A DNA stretch of 64,000 bases from Streptomyces sp. CB02959 (lineage in GTDB: Bacteria > Actinomycetota > Actinomycetes > Streptomycetales > Streptomycetaceae): the NCBI RefSeq assembly GCF_002803155.1, contig NZ_NNBP01000034.1, forward strand, positions 36,341-100,340, read 5' to 3'. Shown here piece by piece: positions 16,714 through 25,219 of the stretch; position 1 is the first letter of the stretch; the number at the start of each line of letters is the position of its first letter. Under the pieces are notes generated by a model, which ran no database searches, was not told where the DNA came from, and saw only the letters and a list, made by a program, of their open reading frames with translations. Both the position numbers and the translations under genes were made by a program.

Positions 16714-17591
16714 CGACTGCGACCACCACCCGCCGCCGCATCCGCGCGGCCTTCGCCGGAGCCGGCGTCACCGGCCGGCTGCACGCGCTCGACATCGACT
16801 CCGGCGCGGAGGTCGACGCGGGCGCGGACGACGCGGTCGTCACCGCCAGCGTGCACAAGCTCTGCCTGCTCGTCGCCCTCCACCAACAGGCCGCGGCGGG
16901 CCGCGTGGACCTCACCGAGCAGATCGAATGCCCGCCGGACAGCCGCACCGCCGGCCCCACCGGGCTTGCGGCCATGCTCGACCCGGTCCGCATGTCCCTG
17001 CGCGACGCCGCCTACCTGATGATGGCCGTCAGCGACAACACAGCCGCCGGCCTTCTCCTGAATCGGGTCGGCCTCGAAGCCGTGAACTCCACCACGGCTG
17101 GTCTGGGGCTGCCCCGGACGCGCGCCGTCCACACGTTCCACGAGATGCTGGCCACCATTCGGGAGGATGCCGGCCCCGATCACGCCCGCGCACTGACCGA
17201 TCCGCAGGTCGTCGCCCGGCTGTCGGCCCTCGATCCCGCCCGCACCAACCGCAGCACCCCGCGCGAGATGACGCGCCTTCTCGGGGCCGTGTGGCGTGAC
17301 GAGGCCTGCCCCGCCGAACACGGCGCGGCGATACGCCGCCTCCTCGGTCTCCAGGTCTGGCCGCACCGGCTGGCCTCCGGCTTCCCCTTCGACGACGTCT
17401 ACGTCGCGGGCAAGACCGGGACCCTGCCCACCGTGCGCAACGAGGTCGGCGTCGTCGAGTACCCGGACGGTGGGCGTTACGCCATCGCCGTCTTCACCCG
17501 CGCCGCCAGCACCGCCGCCACACTTCCCGCAGCAGACGCCGTCATCGGCACCGCCGCTCGGATCGCGGTCGACGCGCTGCGCGCCCCCTAG
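16710..17591 (+). CDS. Class A beta-lactamase-like serine hydrolase without signal peptide
   Basis: 293 residues from a GTG overlapping the LysR stop. Class A landmarks are present: S47-V-H-K50 (SxxK), S108-D-N110 (SDN), TPREMTRLL after the omega-loop position, and K235-T-G (AGKTGT). The omega-loop ExxLN that supplies the deacylating Glu in class A enzymes is not recognisable in the stretch between about 125 and 180. No signal peptide, Tat motif or lipobox is present: the N-terminus is MTTATTTRRRIRAAF followed at once by the folded domain. It may be a cytoplasmic beta-lactam-binding or esterase-like enzyme rather than a classical secreted beta-lactamase. It ends 28 bases before an IS. Confidence 0.85.
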   Translation: MTTATTTRRRIRAAFAGAGVTGRLHALDIDSGAEVDAGADDAVVTASVHKLCLLVALHQQAAAGRVDLTEQIECPPDSRTAGPTGLAAMLDPVRMSLRDAAYLMMAVSDNTAAGLLLNRVGLEAVNSTTAGLGLPRTRAVHTFHEMLATIREDAGPDHARALTDPQVVARLSALDPARTNRSTPREMTRLLGAVWRDEACPAEHGAAIRRLLGLQVWPHRLASGFPFDDVYVAGKTGTLPTVRNEVGVVEYPDGGRYAIAVFTRAASTAATLPAADAVIGTAARIAVDALRAP

Positions 17592-17619
17592 TGTCGTGAG
17601 TCGGGGATTCGTTTGCAGT

Positions 17620-18507
17620 GAGCCGTTTCCAAGCTGGCGTTGCTGACCGCGAGTTGGACAGTCCTGCGCAAGGGTGAAGCTCCTGGTAGACGGGTTCTCG
17701 ACCAAGATCACCCGTGCCCGCCAGGAGCTTCGTGTGCTTGCCTATCCATCCTCGATCGATCTGTCCAGCCGCACTCTGCGGTTCCTGACGGGGCAACCGG
17801 CCGTGAGGAGGCAGGAGATCAGGACGCGGTGGCGACGTCTCTCCGCTGCACGCCAGGCCCTGCTCGCCCTGGCTCATCTGCGGTGCGGTGACACCTATGC
17901 CCAGCTCGCCGCCGGGTTCGGCATCGGAATCGCAACCGTCTTCCGCTACATACGAGAAGCCGTCGAGGTCCTGTCCGCCCTCGCCCCGTCCCTGGCCGAG
18001 GCGATGAGGACGATCCGGGCGAAGGCGTTCCTCATCCTCGACGGCACCCTGCTGCCGATCGACCGCATCGCCACCGACACCCCGTACTACTCGGGAAAAC
18101 ACAAACGCCACAGAGAGAACGTCCAGGTCCCCACCGATGATCCGTTCGGCCGTCTGCTGCGGGCCTCGCCCGCACTGCCCGGCTCGACCCACGACCTCAC
18201 CGCCGCCAGGCGGCACGGGATCACCGAAGCCCTTGCCGACGCGGGACTCAAATGCTGGGCCGACAAGGCGTATCAAGACGCCGGCGGGCCCGTCCGGGTT
18301 CCGTTCCGAGGCCGCCGTCTCAAGCGATGGAACCGCCGCCACAACACCACCCACGCCAAGAACCGCTGCGTCGGTGAGCAGACCATGGCCACCCTCAAGG
18401 ACTGGCGTCTCCTTCGGAAGCTTCGCTGCAGCACGAACCGCATCACCGACGTCATGAAAGCCGTCCTGGTCCTTCACCACGCATCAGCCTGAGGTTGGAA
18501 AACGCTC
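17620..18507 (+). mobile_element. IS5-family insertion sequence, copy 1 (intact)
   Basis: The ends are GAGCCGTTTCCAAGCT (left) and, read inward, GAGCGTTTTCCAACCT (right), 13 of 16 equal. AGT occurs directly outside both ends (17617-17619 and 18508-18510), a plausible 3-bp target duplication. The transposase frame is complete. A second copy with the same ends and over 95% similar sequence lies in the same orientation at 55078-55962. The insertion separates the beta-lactamase-like gene from a truncated minus-strand gene. Confidence 0.88.
17734..18492 (+). CDS. IS5-family transposase (DDE_Tnp_4 type), copy 1
   Basis: GTG 17734 follows CAGGAG and gives 252 residues; a GTG 60 bases upstream is also in frame. 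The N-terminal HTH (DTYAQLAAGFGIGIATVFRYI) is followed by the DDE core: Asp in LILDGTLLPID, Asp in GSTHDLTAAR or ADKAY, and Glu in CVGEQTMATLKDWRLL. Compared with copy 2 it has one extra codon (TDDPFG against TDPFG) and keeps Trp where copy 2 has a stop. It appears functional. Confidence 0.9.
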   Translation: MLAYPSSIDLSSRTLRFLTGQPAVRRQEIRTRWRRLSAARQALLALAHLRCGDTYAQLAAGFGIGIATVFRYIREAVEVLSALAPSLAEAMRTIRAKAFLILDGTLLPIDRIATDTPYYSGKHKRHRENVQVPTDDPFGRLLRASPALPGSTHDLTAARRHGITEALADAGLKCWADKAYQDAGGPVRVPFRGRRLKRWNRRHNTTHAKNRCVGEQTMATLKDWRLLRKLRCSTNRITDVMKAVLVLHHASA

Positions 18508-18884
18508 AGTGGCTCGGTCCGCGGGGCGGAGCAGGGCGTGCGCCAGGCGCAGGGGCAACGAGTGCTGTGGCGTGGCGGGCTGCGGGCGCGGCAGTGGGCA
18601 GTGGCACCCCCGTCACCGCGCCAGTGCGCTTCCCACCACTGCGTGGTGGCCCCGAAGGTGGCGAAGGCGCCCTCGCTCAGGGTGTGTGTCCAGGTCTCGG
18701 TGTCGACCTCTTCCAACAGCACCCGGAACGGCAGGGGTGCCCGCTCGTCCAGCGCGCGCAGCATCACGGTGGTCTGCATCGGCTCACTGTCGTGGGTGTA
18801 GCTGGTGAGCAGGGCGAAGTGGCCGCCGTCGCGGCGCAGACGTGCCTCCAGGCCGCGGGTGCCAGCCGGGCAGGCGACGGGCAC
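18508..18884 (-). pseudogene. Unknown protein cut by the IS
   Basis: The minus-strand frame from GTG 18884 reads GLEARLRRDGGHFALLTSYTH, then TTVMLRALDERAPLPFRVLL and TQWWEAHWRGDGG, which looks like genuine coding sequence. It then runs into the IS end at 18507, so the C-terminus is gone; the N-terminus may also be incomplete. I do not recognise the family. Confidence 0.5.
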
Positions 18885-18992
18885 CGCTCAAGATCGGCGA
18901 TCAAGCTTGCCACCTGCGTGGATGATGCATCGACACCCACACCGTTATCTGGGCGGGCAACCCCGGGGGCCGCAGGTCGCCCTCTCCTCTCT

Positions 18993-19066
18993 ACTGAATG
19001 ATTGTTCAGTTAGTGGACCCATTGACAGGTCCGTCGAGGGCTCCTAATACTGAACCGCGATTCAGT
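18993..19066 (+). promoter_or_regulatory. Strong sigma-70-type promoter flanked by two TetR operators
   Basis: TTGACA (19022-19027), a 17-base spacer and TAATAC (19045-19050) form a near-perfect promoter 48 bases before the acyl-CoA dehydrogenase start. Two perfect 18-bp palindromes of the form ACTGAA-N6-TTCAGT lie at 18993-19010 and 19049-19066, one just upstream of the -35 box and one overlapping the -10 end and start point. This is a textbook layout for repression, most likely by the TetR protein encoded at 26061-26672. Confidence 0.85.
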
Positions 19067-19097
19067 TGGAAGCGTTCCTGTCACGCCTGGAGGCACC

Positions 19098-20255
19098 ATG
19101 ACCGAGCTCCCCGTCGAGCTGTGCCCGCTTACTCCTGAGCAGAACGACATCGTCGAGCTCACTCGGGCCTTCGCCCGGGAAGAGATCCGTCCACGGGCCC
19201 GCGCGGTGGACGAAGCGGACACCGAGACCCCCTGGGACCTGTGGAGGGCCGCCGCGAAGGTCGGGATCACTGGGTTCATGCTCCCCGAGGAGTACGGCGG
19301 GGGCGGTTTCACCGATGTGTTCACGCAGGTCTTGGTGCAGGAGGAACTGTGCGTCGGAGACCTGGGGATCGGCAATTTGCTCTGTTCCAACGGGTTCTTC
19401 GCCGACCCCGTGCTAGAGCTCGGTACGGAGGAGCAGAAGCGCACTTGGCTCGCCCCGCTCGCGGGTCCCGACTCCCCGATGACCTCGCTGGCCACCACCG
19501 AGCCCGGTTCCGGCTCCGACGCTGCGTCCATCACGACCTCCGCCACTCGTACCACCGGGGGCTATCTGCTCAGCGGGCAGAAGGCGTGGATCTCCAACGC
19601 GGGCGAAGCCGAGTTCTACGTGGTCTTCGCCAAGACCGACCCTGCTCAGCGGTCGGGCGGCGTCAGCGCCTTCCTGCTGCGCAAGAACACCGACGGGATG
19701 ACCTTCGGCGAGCCGATGCGCAAGATGGGCCAGCGCGCCATCGTCTGCCGTGAGGTCTTCTTCGACGGCGCCTTCGTTCCCGAGGGGAACCGTCTCGGGA
19801 ACGAAGGCCAGGGATTCCGGGGCCTGATGCGGACCTTCGACATCTCCCGCGCGGTGCTCGGTGCCGCGGCCACAGGCGTGGCACGCGCCGCGTATGAGTA
19901 CGCCCGCGATTACGCCAAGACGCGTGTCCAGTTCGGCAAGCCGATCATCGAGCACCAGGCAGTCGCGTTCCGTTTGGCCGACATGCGTACCCGGGTCGAA
20001 CAGGCCCGGCTGATGACCTGGCGCGCCGCGAAGCGCCTCGACGCCGGCCTCGATGCGACGACCGAGGCCGCCATGGCGAAGCTCATCGCCTCGGAGACCG
20101 CCGCGTACTGCACCTGGGCCGCCGTACAAACCCTCGGCGGCTGGGGCTACTCGCGCGAGTACCCGGTCGAGCAGTGGATGCGCGACGCCAAGCTGGAAGA
20201 GATCGAAGAGGGCACCTCCGACATCATGCGTCTGCTCATCTCGCGGAGCATGTAA
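19098..20255 (+). CDS. Acyl-CoA dehydrogenase
   Basis: 385 residues, full length for the family, with a GGAGG ribosome site 6 bases before ATG. It shows the FAD-dependent acyl-CoA dehydrogenase pattern: N-terminal helical domain, middle beta domain with MTSLATTEPGSGSD and KAWISNAGEAEFYVVF, C-terminal helical domain with YARDYAKTRVQFGKPI, VQTLGGWGYSREYPVEQWMRD and the catalytic-base region KLEEIEEGTSDIMR. It should introduce the alpha,beta double bond into an acyl-CoA and reduce ETF. It is first gene of the cluster and overlaps the next by TAATG. The substrate is probably the short acyl-CoA made by the synthetase two genes down. Confidence 0.94.
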   Translation: MTELPVELCPLTPEQNDIVELTRAFAREEIRPRARAVDEADTETPWDLWRAAAKVGITGFMLPEEYGGGGFTDVFTQVLVQEELCVGDLGIGNLLCSNGFFADPVLELGTEEQKRTWLAPLAGPDSPMTSLATTEPGSGSDAASITTSATRTTGGYLLSGQKAWISNAGEAEFYVVFAKTDPAQRSGGVSAFLLRKNTDGMTFGEPMRKMGQRAIVCREVFFDGAFVPEGNRLGNEGQGFRGLMRTFDISRAVLGAAATGVARAAYEYARDYAKTRVQFGKPIIEHQAVAFRLADMRTRVEQARLMTWRAAKRLDAGLDATTEAAMAKLIASETAAYCTWAAVQTLGGWGYSREYPVEQWMRDAKLEEIEEGTSDIMRLLISRSM

Positions 20256-21868
20256 TGACGCCCCTGACGGGCGGGGAGGCAGTCGTCCGGGCACTGTCCG
20301 CGCACGGCACGGACCTCGCCTTCGGCATCCCCGGCACCCACAACCTGGAGATCTACCGGCACCTCGGCCGGTACGGGATCCGGCACGTCACCCCGCGCCA
20401 TGAGCAGGGCGCGGGCTACGCCGCTGACGGCTACGCCCGTACGACCGGCCGCCCCGGCGTCGCGATCACCACGACCGGCCCGGCACTGCTCAACATCGCC
20501 GCCGCAGTCGGACAGGCATATTCCGACAGTGTGCCGCTGCTGGTGGTCTCCCCTGGCATGCCGCTGCGCCACCCCCGGCAGCCCATCGGTCTGCTGCATG
20601 AAATGCCCAGCCAGACAGAGGCGTTCCGGCACATCGCCGCGGTCAGCCACCGGGTCTCCTCGGTGGCGGAGATCGGACCGGCCGTGGCCCGCGCCTTCAC
20701 ACTCTTCCGCACCGAGCGGCCCCGCCCCGTACATATCGAGATCCCGCTGGACCTGCTGGAGACGCCCGAACCCGTGGGCGAGGTGCGCCTCGCCCCGCCA
20801 ACTGTGTCCGCCGGCCCCGCGCCCGACGCCCTACGGGAGGCGGCAGCCGCCCTGAGCTCCGCTCGCCGCCCGGCACTGGTCTTGGGCGGCGGCGCGCGCA
20901 CCGGCGGCGCCGCCTGCCTTTCGCTCGCCGAGCGGTTGGGAGCACCGGTTGTGACCACCGCCAACGGCAAGGCCGTCGTGCCCGAATCCCACCCCCTGTC
21001 GCTCGGCGTGGCGCTGCACAGCCCGTCCGTCCAGAAGTGGCTGGCGGACTGCGACGTGCTGCTCGCTGTCGGAACCGAACTGGCCGAGTCCGACCTGTGG
21101 TCCGGCCCGCCGCGTCTGAACGGGACACTGATCCGGGTGGACCTCGACCCGGCGCAGATGTATGCGGGTGTGCCGGCGGACATCGCCCTCGTCGGTGACG
21201 CGGGTGTCGTGCTCGGCCTGCTGCTGCCGGCCGTCGGACAACGCCAGGGCGGTTTCCCGCCCGCTTCCGAGGACGACACGGCATCAACCGCTGCGGAGCT
21301 CCGCGGGGAGCGTGACGCGGAAACCGCGGAACGTGACGCCCGCTGGCGCCCGTTCCTCACCGCCATCCGTTCTGTCCTCGCCCCCGACGCGGTTATCACC
21401 TCAGACAGCGCGCAGTGCTGCTATTACGGCGCGCTGCCTCACCTGCCCGTCGATCCGCCCGGCCGATACCTCCACCCCACCGGCTTCGGCACCCTCGGCT
21501 ATGCGCTCCCAGCCGCCGTCGGCGCCAAGGCCGCCTTCCCCGACCGGCAGGTTGTCGCTCTCAGCGGCGACGGCGGATTTCAGTTCAGCGTCCAAGAGCT
21601 TGCCACGGCTGCCCAGCTCCGGCTCCCGCTGCCCGTCATCGTGTTCGACAACGGCGGTTACGGCGAGATCCGCGACGAGATGGCTGCACGCGGCGACGAA
21701 CCGACTGGCGTCGACCTGTCCTCCGTGAATCTCGCTGCTCTTGCTCGCGCCTACGGCGGCCACGGCACTCAGGTCACCACCCCGGACCAGCTCGGCAGTG
21801 CGCTGCGCGAGGCGCTCGCTGCCCCCGGCCCCACTGTCATCACCGTTCCCGAGGAGGCAGACCATTGA
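20255..21868 (+). CDS. Thiamine-diphosphate-dependent 2-oxo acid decarboxylase (AruI-like)
   Basis: 537 residues. The N-terminal PYR domain has the catalytic Glu in PRHEQGAGYAADGYARTTGRPG; a central Rossmann-like domain follows; the C-terminal PP domain has the ThDP/Mg motif SGDGGFQFSVQELATAAQ ending in DNGGYGEI. The start FGIPGTHNLEIYRHL and overall wording are closest to proteins annotated 5-guanidino-2-oxopentanoate decarboxylase (AruI) rather than acetolactate synthase. It overlaps its neighbours by a few bases on both sides, so it is tightly co-translated. Expected reaction: decarboxylation of a 2-oxo acid to an aldehyde; substrate inferred from context only. Confidence 0.9.
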   Translation: MTPLTGGEAVVRALSAHGTDLAFGIPGTHNLEIYRHLGRYGIRHVTPRHEQGAGYAADGYARTTGRPGVAITTTGPALLNIAAAVGQAYSDSVPLLVVSPGMPLRHPRQPIGLLHEMPSQTEAFRHIAAVSHRVSSVAEIGPAVARAFTLFRTERPRPVHIEIPLDLLETPEPVGEVRLAPPTVSAGPAPDALREAAAALSSARRPALVLGGGARTGGAACLSLAERLGAPVVTTANGKAVVPESHPLSLGVALHSPSVQKWLADCDVLLAVGTELAESDLWSGPPRLNGTLIRVDLDPAQMYAGVPADIALVGDAGVVLGLLLPAVGQRQGGFPPASEDDTASTAAELRGERDAETAERDARWRPFLTAIRSVLAPDAVITSDSAQCCYYGALPHLPVDPPGRYLHPTGFGTLGYALPAAVGAKAAFPDRQVVALSGDGGFQFSVQELATAAQLRLPLPVIVFDNGGYGEIRDEMAARGDEPTGVDLSSVNLAALARAYGGHGTQVTTPDQLGSALREALAAPGPTVITVPEEADH

Positions 21869-23046
21869 CCGGAACACCCTTGATGTCCATCACGTGGACC
21901 GACCACGTCACCGGCCGCCGCGGCTATCTCGTCATTGACCGCCTGGTGCGCGGGGTGTCCAGCGGCGGGCTGCGCATGCGCGCGGGCTGCACGCTGGAGG
22001 AGGTCACCGGGCTCGCCCGGGGAATGACGATGAAGGAGGCACTTCACTACGACCCGCAGGCGCGCTATATCCCGCTCGGCGGCGCCAAGGGCGGCATCGA
22101 CTGCGACCCGCAGGACCCCGAGGCGTACGGCGTCCTGGTCCGCTATCTGCGTGCCATGCGTCCGTACATCGAGAACTTCTGGACCACGGGCGAGGATCTC
22201 GGTCTGAGCCAGGACATCGTCGACCGGGCCGCCGCCGAGGCGGGCCTGGTGTCGTCCATCCAGGCCGTCTACCCGCTGCTTGACGACGAGGGGGCCGCCC
22301 GGCAGCGGCTGGCCGACGCCTTCGCCGTCGACGTGGATGGCATCGGACTGGACGAACTGGTCGGCGGCTACGGTGTCGCCGAAGCCGCACTGGCGGCACT
22401 CGACCGGGCGGGCGTTCCGTACGCCGGTTCGCGGGTGTCCGTGCAGGGCCTGGGAACCATGGGCGGGGCCACCGCGCGCTTCCTCGCCCAGGCGGGACTG
22501 CGGATCGTCGCCGTCGCCGACGTCAAGGGCACCATCGCCAACCCCGACGGTCTCGACATCGAGGCGCTGCTCGCCGCCCGCGACGCGTTCGGCGCGGTGG
22601 ACCGTACGGCCCTGCGCCCCGGTGACGCCGAACTGCCGGGCGAGGCGTGGTTGGAGGCCGACGCCGAGGTGCTCGTGCCGGCCGCCGTCTCGTACTGCGT
22701 GAACACCGTCAACCAGCGGCGCATAACCGCCCGCTGGATCGTAGAAGCGGCCAACATGCCGGTGCTGCCCGAGGCCGAGGAACTGCTGGCGGCGCGCGGT
22801 GTCACCGTGCTGCCCGACGTGGTCGTCAACTCCGGTACGAATGCCTGGTGGTGGTGGACACTCTTCGGTGACATCGACCCGGATGCCGACGAAGCGTTCA
22901 CCCATATCCGCCGCTCGATGCGCTCTCTCATCGGCCAGATGCTCGCCCGCGCCGAGGCCGACGGCAGCACTCCGCGCGCCGCCGCGCACGCCATCGTCGC
23001 CGACCGGCTGCCGGAGATCACCGACCGCTTCGGATGGCACCGATGA
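21865..23046 (+). CDS. Glu/Leu/Phe/Val-type amino acid dehydrogenase
   Basis: TTG 21865 lies 7 bases after GAGGAGG and overlaps the previous stop; ATG 21883 is an alternative. 393 residues. The N-terminal catalytic domain has the Lys-bearing PLGGAKGGID motif and MTMKEAL. The Rossmann domain carries VSVQGLGTMGGATARFLA and ends with EAANMPVLPEAEELL and VVNSGTNAWWWW. Members oxidatively deaminate an L-amino acid to the 2-oxo acid with NAD(P)+. Placed between a 2-oxo acid decarboxylase and an acyl-CoA synthetase, it probably feeds the former. Which amino acid is used cannot be read from sequence alone. Confidence 0.92.
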   Translation: MTGTPLMSITWTDHVTGRRGYLVIDRLVRGVSSGGLRMRAGCTLEEVTGLARGMTMKEALHYDPQARYIPLGGAKGGIDCDPQDPEAYGVLVRYLRAMRPYIENFWTTGEDLGLSQDIVDRAAAEAGLVSSIQAVYPLLDDEGAARQRLADAFAVDVDGIGLDELVGGYGVAEAALAALDRAGVPYAGSRVSVQGLGTMGGATARFLAQAGLRIVAVADVKGTIANPDGLDIEALLAARDAFGAVDRTALRPGDAELPGEAWLEADAEVLVPAAVSYCVNTVNQRRITARWIVEAANMPVLPEAEELLAARGVTVLPDVVVNSGTNAWWWWTLFGDIDPDADEAFTHIRRSMRSLIGQMLARAEADGSTPRAAAHAIVADRLPEITDRFGWHR

Positions 23047-25145
23047 CGCAGACCCCGTCGACACCGACAGCAACGAGGGCCGCGGCATCGGCCGCTGCTC
23101 CGGGCGGGCCCGCCGCCCTCGACGTGCTGTTCGATCCACGCTCGGTCGCTGTCGTCGGCGCCTCCGAGAATCCGCAGAAGTGGGGTTATTGGCTGGCCAC
23201 GGGCGCTCTGACCGGTCGTGGCCGCCGGTCCGTCCACTTGGTCAACCGGCGTGGCGGCCGCCTGCGCGGCGTCCCCTTCCTGCCGAGTCTCGGTGCGCTA
23301 CCCGGCCCGACCGAGCATGTGGTGGTGGCCGTCCCGCCCGGGCAGGTTCATGGCACCGTCGTCGAAGGGCTGACGGCCGGTGCCCGCTGCTTCACGGTCA
23401 TCACCTCCGGCGGCGCCACCGCGGACGAGGAACGCGAGCTCGCCGCACTGATCACCGGCCACGGCGCCCGGCTGCTCGGCCCGAACTGCATGGGCGTGGT
23501 GGACACCTGCAGTGAACTGCGGCTTTCCTGGGGGGACTTCCCCACCGGTGACGTCGGGCTGGTCTCACAGAGCGGCAACCTCGCTCTGGAGATCGGACGG
23601 CTGCTGGCCCGCTCGGGCCAGGGCTTCTCGCGCTTCGTCTCGCTCGGCAACCAGCGCGACATCGACGCCGCCGACGCGATCGAGGCGCTGATCGCCCACG
23701 AGCCGACCCGGGTCATCGCCGCCTACGTGGAGGACTTCCGGGACGGCCGGCGCCTCGTCGGCGTCCTCACCGCCGCCCGGCAGGCGGGCAAACCGGTGCT
23801 GCTGATGGCCGTCGGCCGCAGCGAAGCGTCCGGACGCGCCGCCGCGTCCCACACCGGCGCCCTGGTCACCGCCCGCGCGACTGTCGCCGCAGCCTGCCGG
23901 GAGGCAGGCGCCCTGCTCCTGGACAGTGCGGGCGAACTCGTCGACACCGCCGTCGCCCTGCTCTCCCCGGCCCTGCCCGCGGGCCCCAAGGTGGCCGTCG
24001 CGGGCGACAGCGGCGGCCAGGGTGCACTCGCGGCCGACGCGCTCGCCGTACACGGCCTCACCGTCCCGCCCCTGCCTCCGGCGGTCTCCGACATCCTGGC
24101 CGCGTGTCTCCCGCCAGGATCCGTACCCGGCAACCCAGTGGATCTGGCCGGTGCGGGCGAGGCCGACCTCGCGAACTACGCCCGCGTCGCCGACGCCCTG
24201 CTCTTCGGCAGCGGCGCCGACGCCGTGCTCCTGACCGGCTACTTCGGGGACTATGCCACCGCCAATCCGGCGCAAGTGGAACACGAATGCGCCGTGGCCC
24301 GCCGGATGGCCGAGTCGGCCCGTGCTTCTGGCGCGACGCTTGTCGTGCACACCATGGCCCGCGACACCCCCGCCCTGGCAGTCCTGCGCGAGCAGGGAAT
24401 CCCCGTCCTCGAACGCATCGAGCACGCCTCTGCCGCCCTGGCCAACGCCCTGCGGTGGACGACACTGGTGCCACGCCCCGCCATCGAACTCCCCAACCCG
24501 GCCGGGGACGCCATCCCAGATGGCGGTTACGAGACGATGCGGGCGCTGCTGCGCTCGTACGGCCTGACCTTCCCCAAGGCGGCCTTCGTCACCACCGCCG
24601 ACGAGGCCGCCCGGTCCGCCCGGCGAATCGGATATCCCCTCGTCCTCAAAGCGATGGGCCTCGCCCACAAGACCGAGGCAGGCGGTGTCGCCCTGGACCT
24701 GCGGGACGAGGGCGCGCTACGGACAGCGTTCGCCCGGATGCGGTCGGCAACCGGCGCGGCCGGATACGCCGTCGAGGCCATGACCCGGCCGCCCCATGCG
24801 GTGGAGCTCATCGCAGGGGTACGGCGCGACCCGGCGTTCGGACTCGTCGCCATGGCCGGCATCGGCGGCACCACCGCCGAACTTCTCGGCGACACCGCCC
24901 TCGCCCTGGCCCCCCTCACCGACGACGGGGCCCGCGGACTCCTGCTGTCGCTGCGCCACGCCCCGCTGCTGACCGGCTGGCGCGGTGCTCCTGCCGTCGA
25001 CCTCGACGCGGCTGCCGCGGCAATAACCGCGCTGGCCCGCTCCGCGGTCGAGCACCCCGAACTGTCCGAGATCGAGATCAATCCGCTGCTCGTACACCCC
25101 GGCGGAGCCGTCGCGCTCGACGCCCACGGCGTCCTTGCCGGCTGA
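23043..25145 (+). CDS. ADP-forming acyl-CoA synthetase (acetate-CoA ligase family)
   Basis: ATG 23043 overlaps the previous stop (ATGA); 700 residues, the fused alpha-beta form. Order of domains: CoA-binding domain (LFDPRSVAVVGASENPQKWG), succinyl-CoA ligase-like domains with LLGPNCMGVVD and LVSQSGNLALEIGRLL, the phospho-His region SHTGAL, then the ATP-grasp domain (LTFPKAAFVTTADEA, GYPLVLKAMGLAHKTEAGGV, EIEINPLLV). It converts a carboxylic acid, CoA and ATP to acyl-CoA, ADP and phosphate. In this operon it would activate the acid made from the decarboxylase aldehyde. Full length, no defects seen. Confidence 0.92.
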   Translation: MTQTPSTPTATRAAASAAAPGGPAALDVLFDPRSVAVVGASENPQKWGYWLATGALTGRGRRSVHLVNRRGGRLRGVPFLPSLGALPGPTEHVVVAVPPGQVHGTVVEGLTAGARCFTVITSGGATADEERELAALITGHGARLLGPNCMGVVDTCSELRLSWGDFPTGDVGLVSQSGNLALEIGRLLARSGQGFSRFVSLGNQRDIDAADAIEALIAHEPTRVIAAYVEDFRDGRRLVGVLTAARQAGKPVLLMAVGRSEASGRAAASHTGALVTARATVAAACREAGALLLDSAGELVDTAVALLSPALPAGPKVAVAGDSGGQGALAADALAVHGLTVPPLPPAVSDILAACLPPGSVPGNPVDLAGAGEADLANYARVADALLFGSGADAVLLTGYFGDYATANPAQVEHECAVARRMAESARASGATLVVHTMARDTPALAVLREQGIPVLERIEHASAALANALRWTTLVPRPAIELPNPAGDAIPDGGYETMRALLRSYGLTFPKAAFVTTADEAARSARRIGYPLVLKAMGLAHKTEAGGVALDLRDEGALRTAFARMRSATGAAGYAVEAMTRPPHAVELIAGVRRDPAFGLVAMAGIGGTTAELLGDTALALAPLTDDGARGLLLSLRHAPLLTGWRGAPAVDLDAAAAAITALARSAVEHPELSEIEINPLLVHPGGAVALDAHGVLAG

Positions 25146-25219
25146 AGCACCTCGCCTCACCCTCCACCCACCTCCAGCCCAGCCCAGGCCGGTTCCAGGC
25201 CCTCCGAAGGGACATCGCT

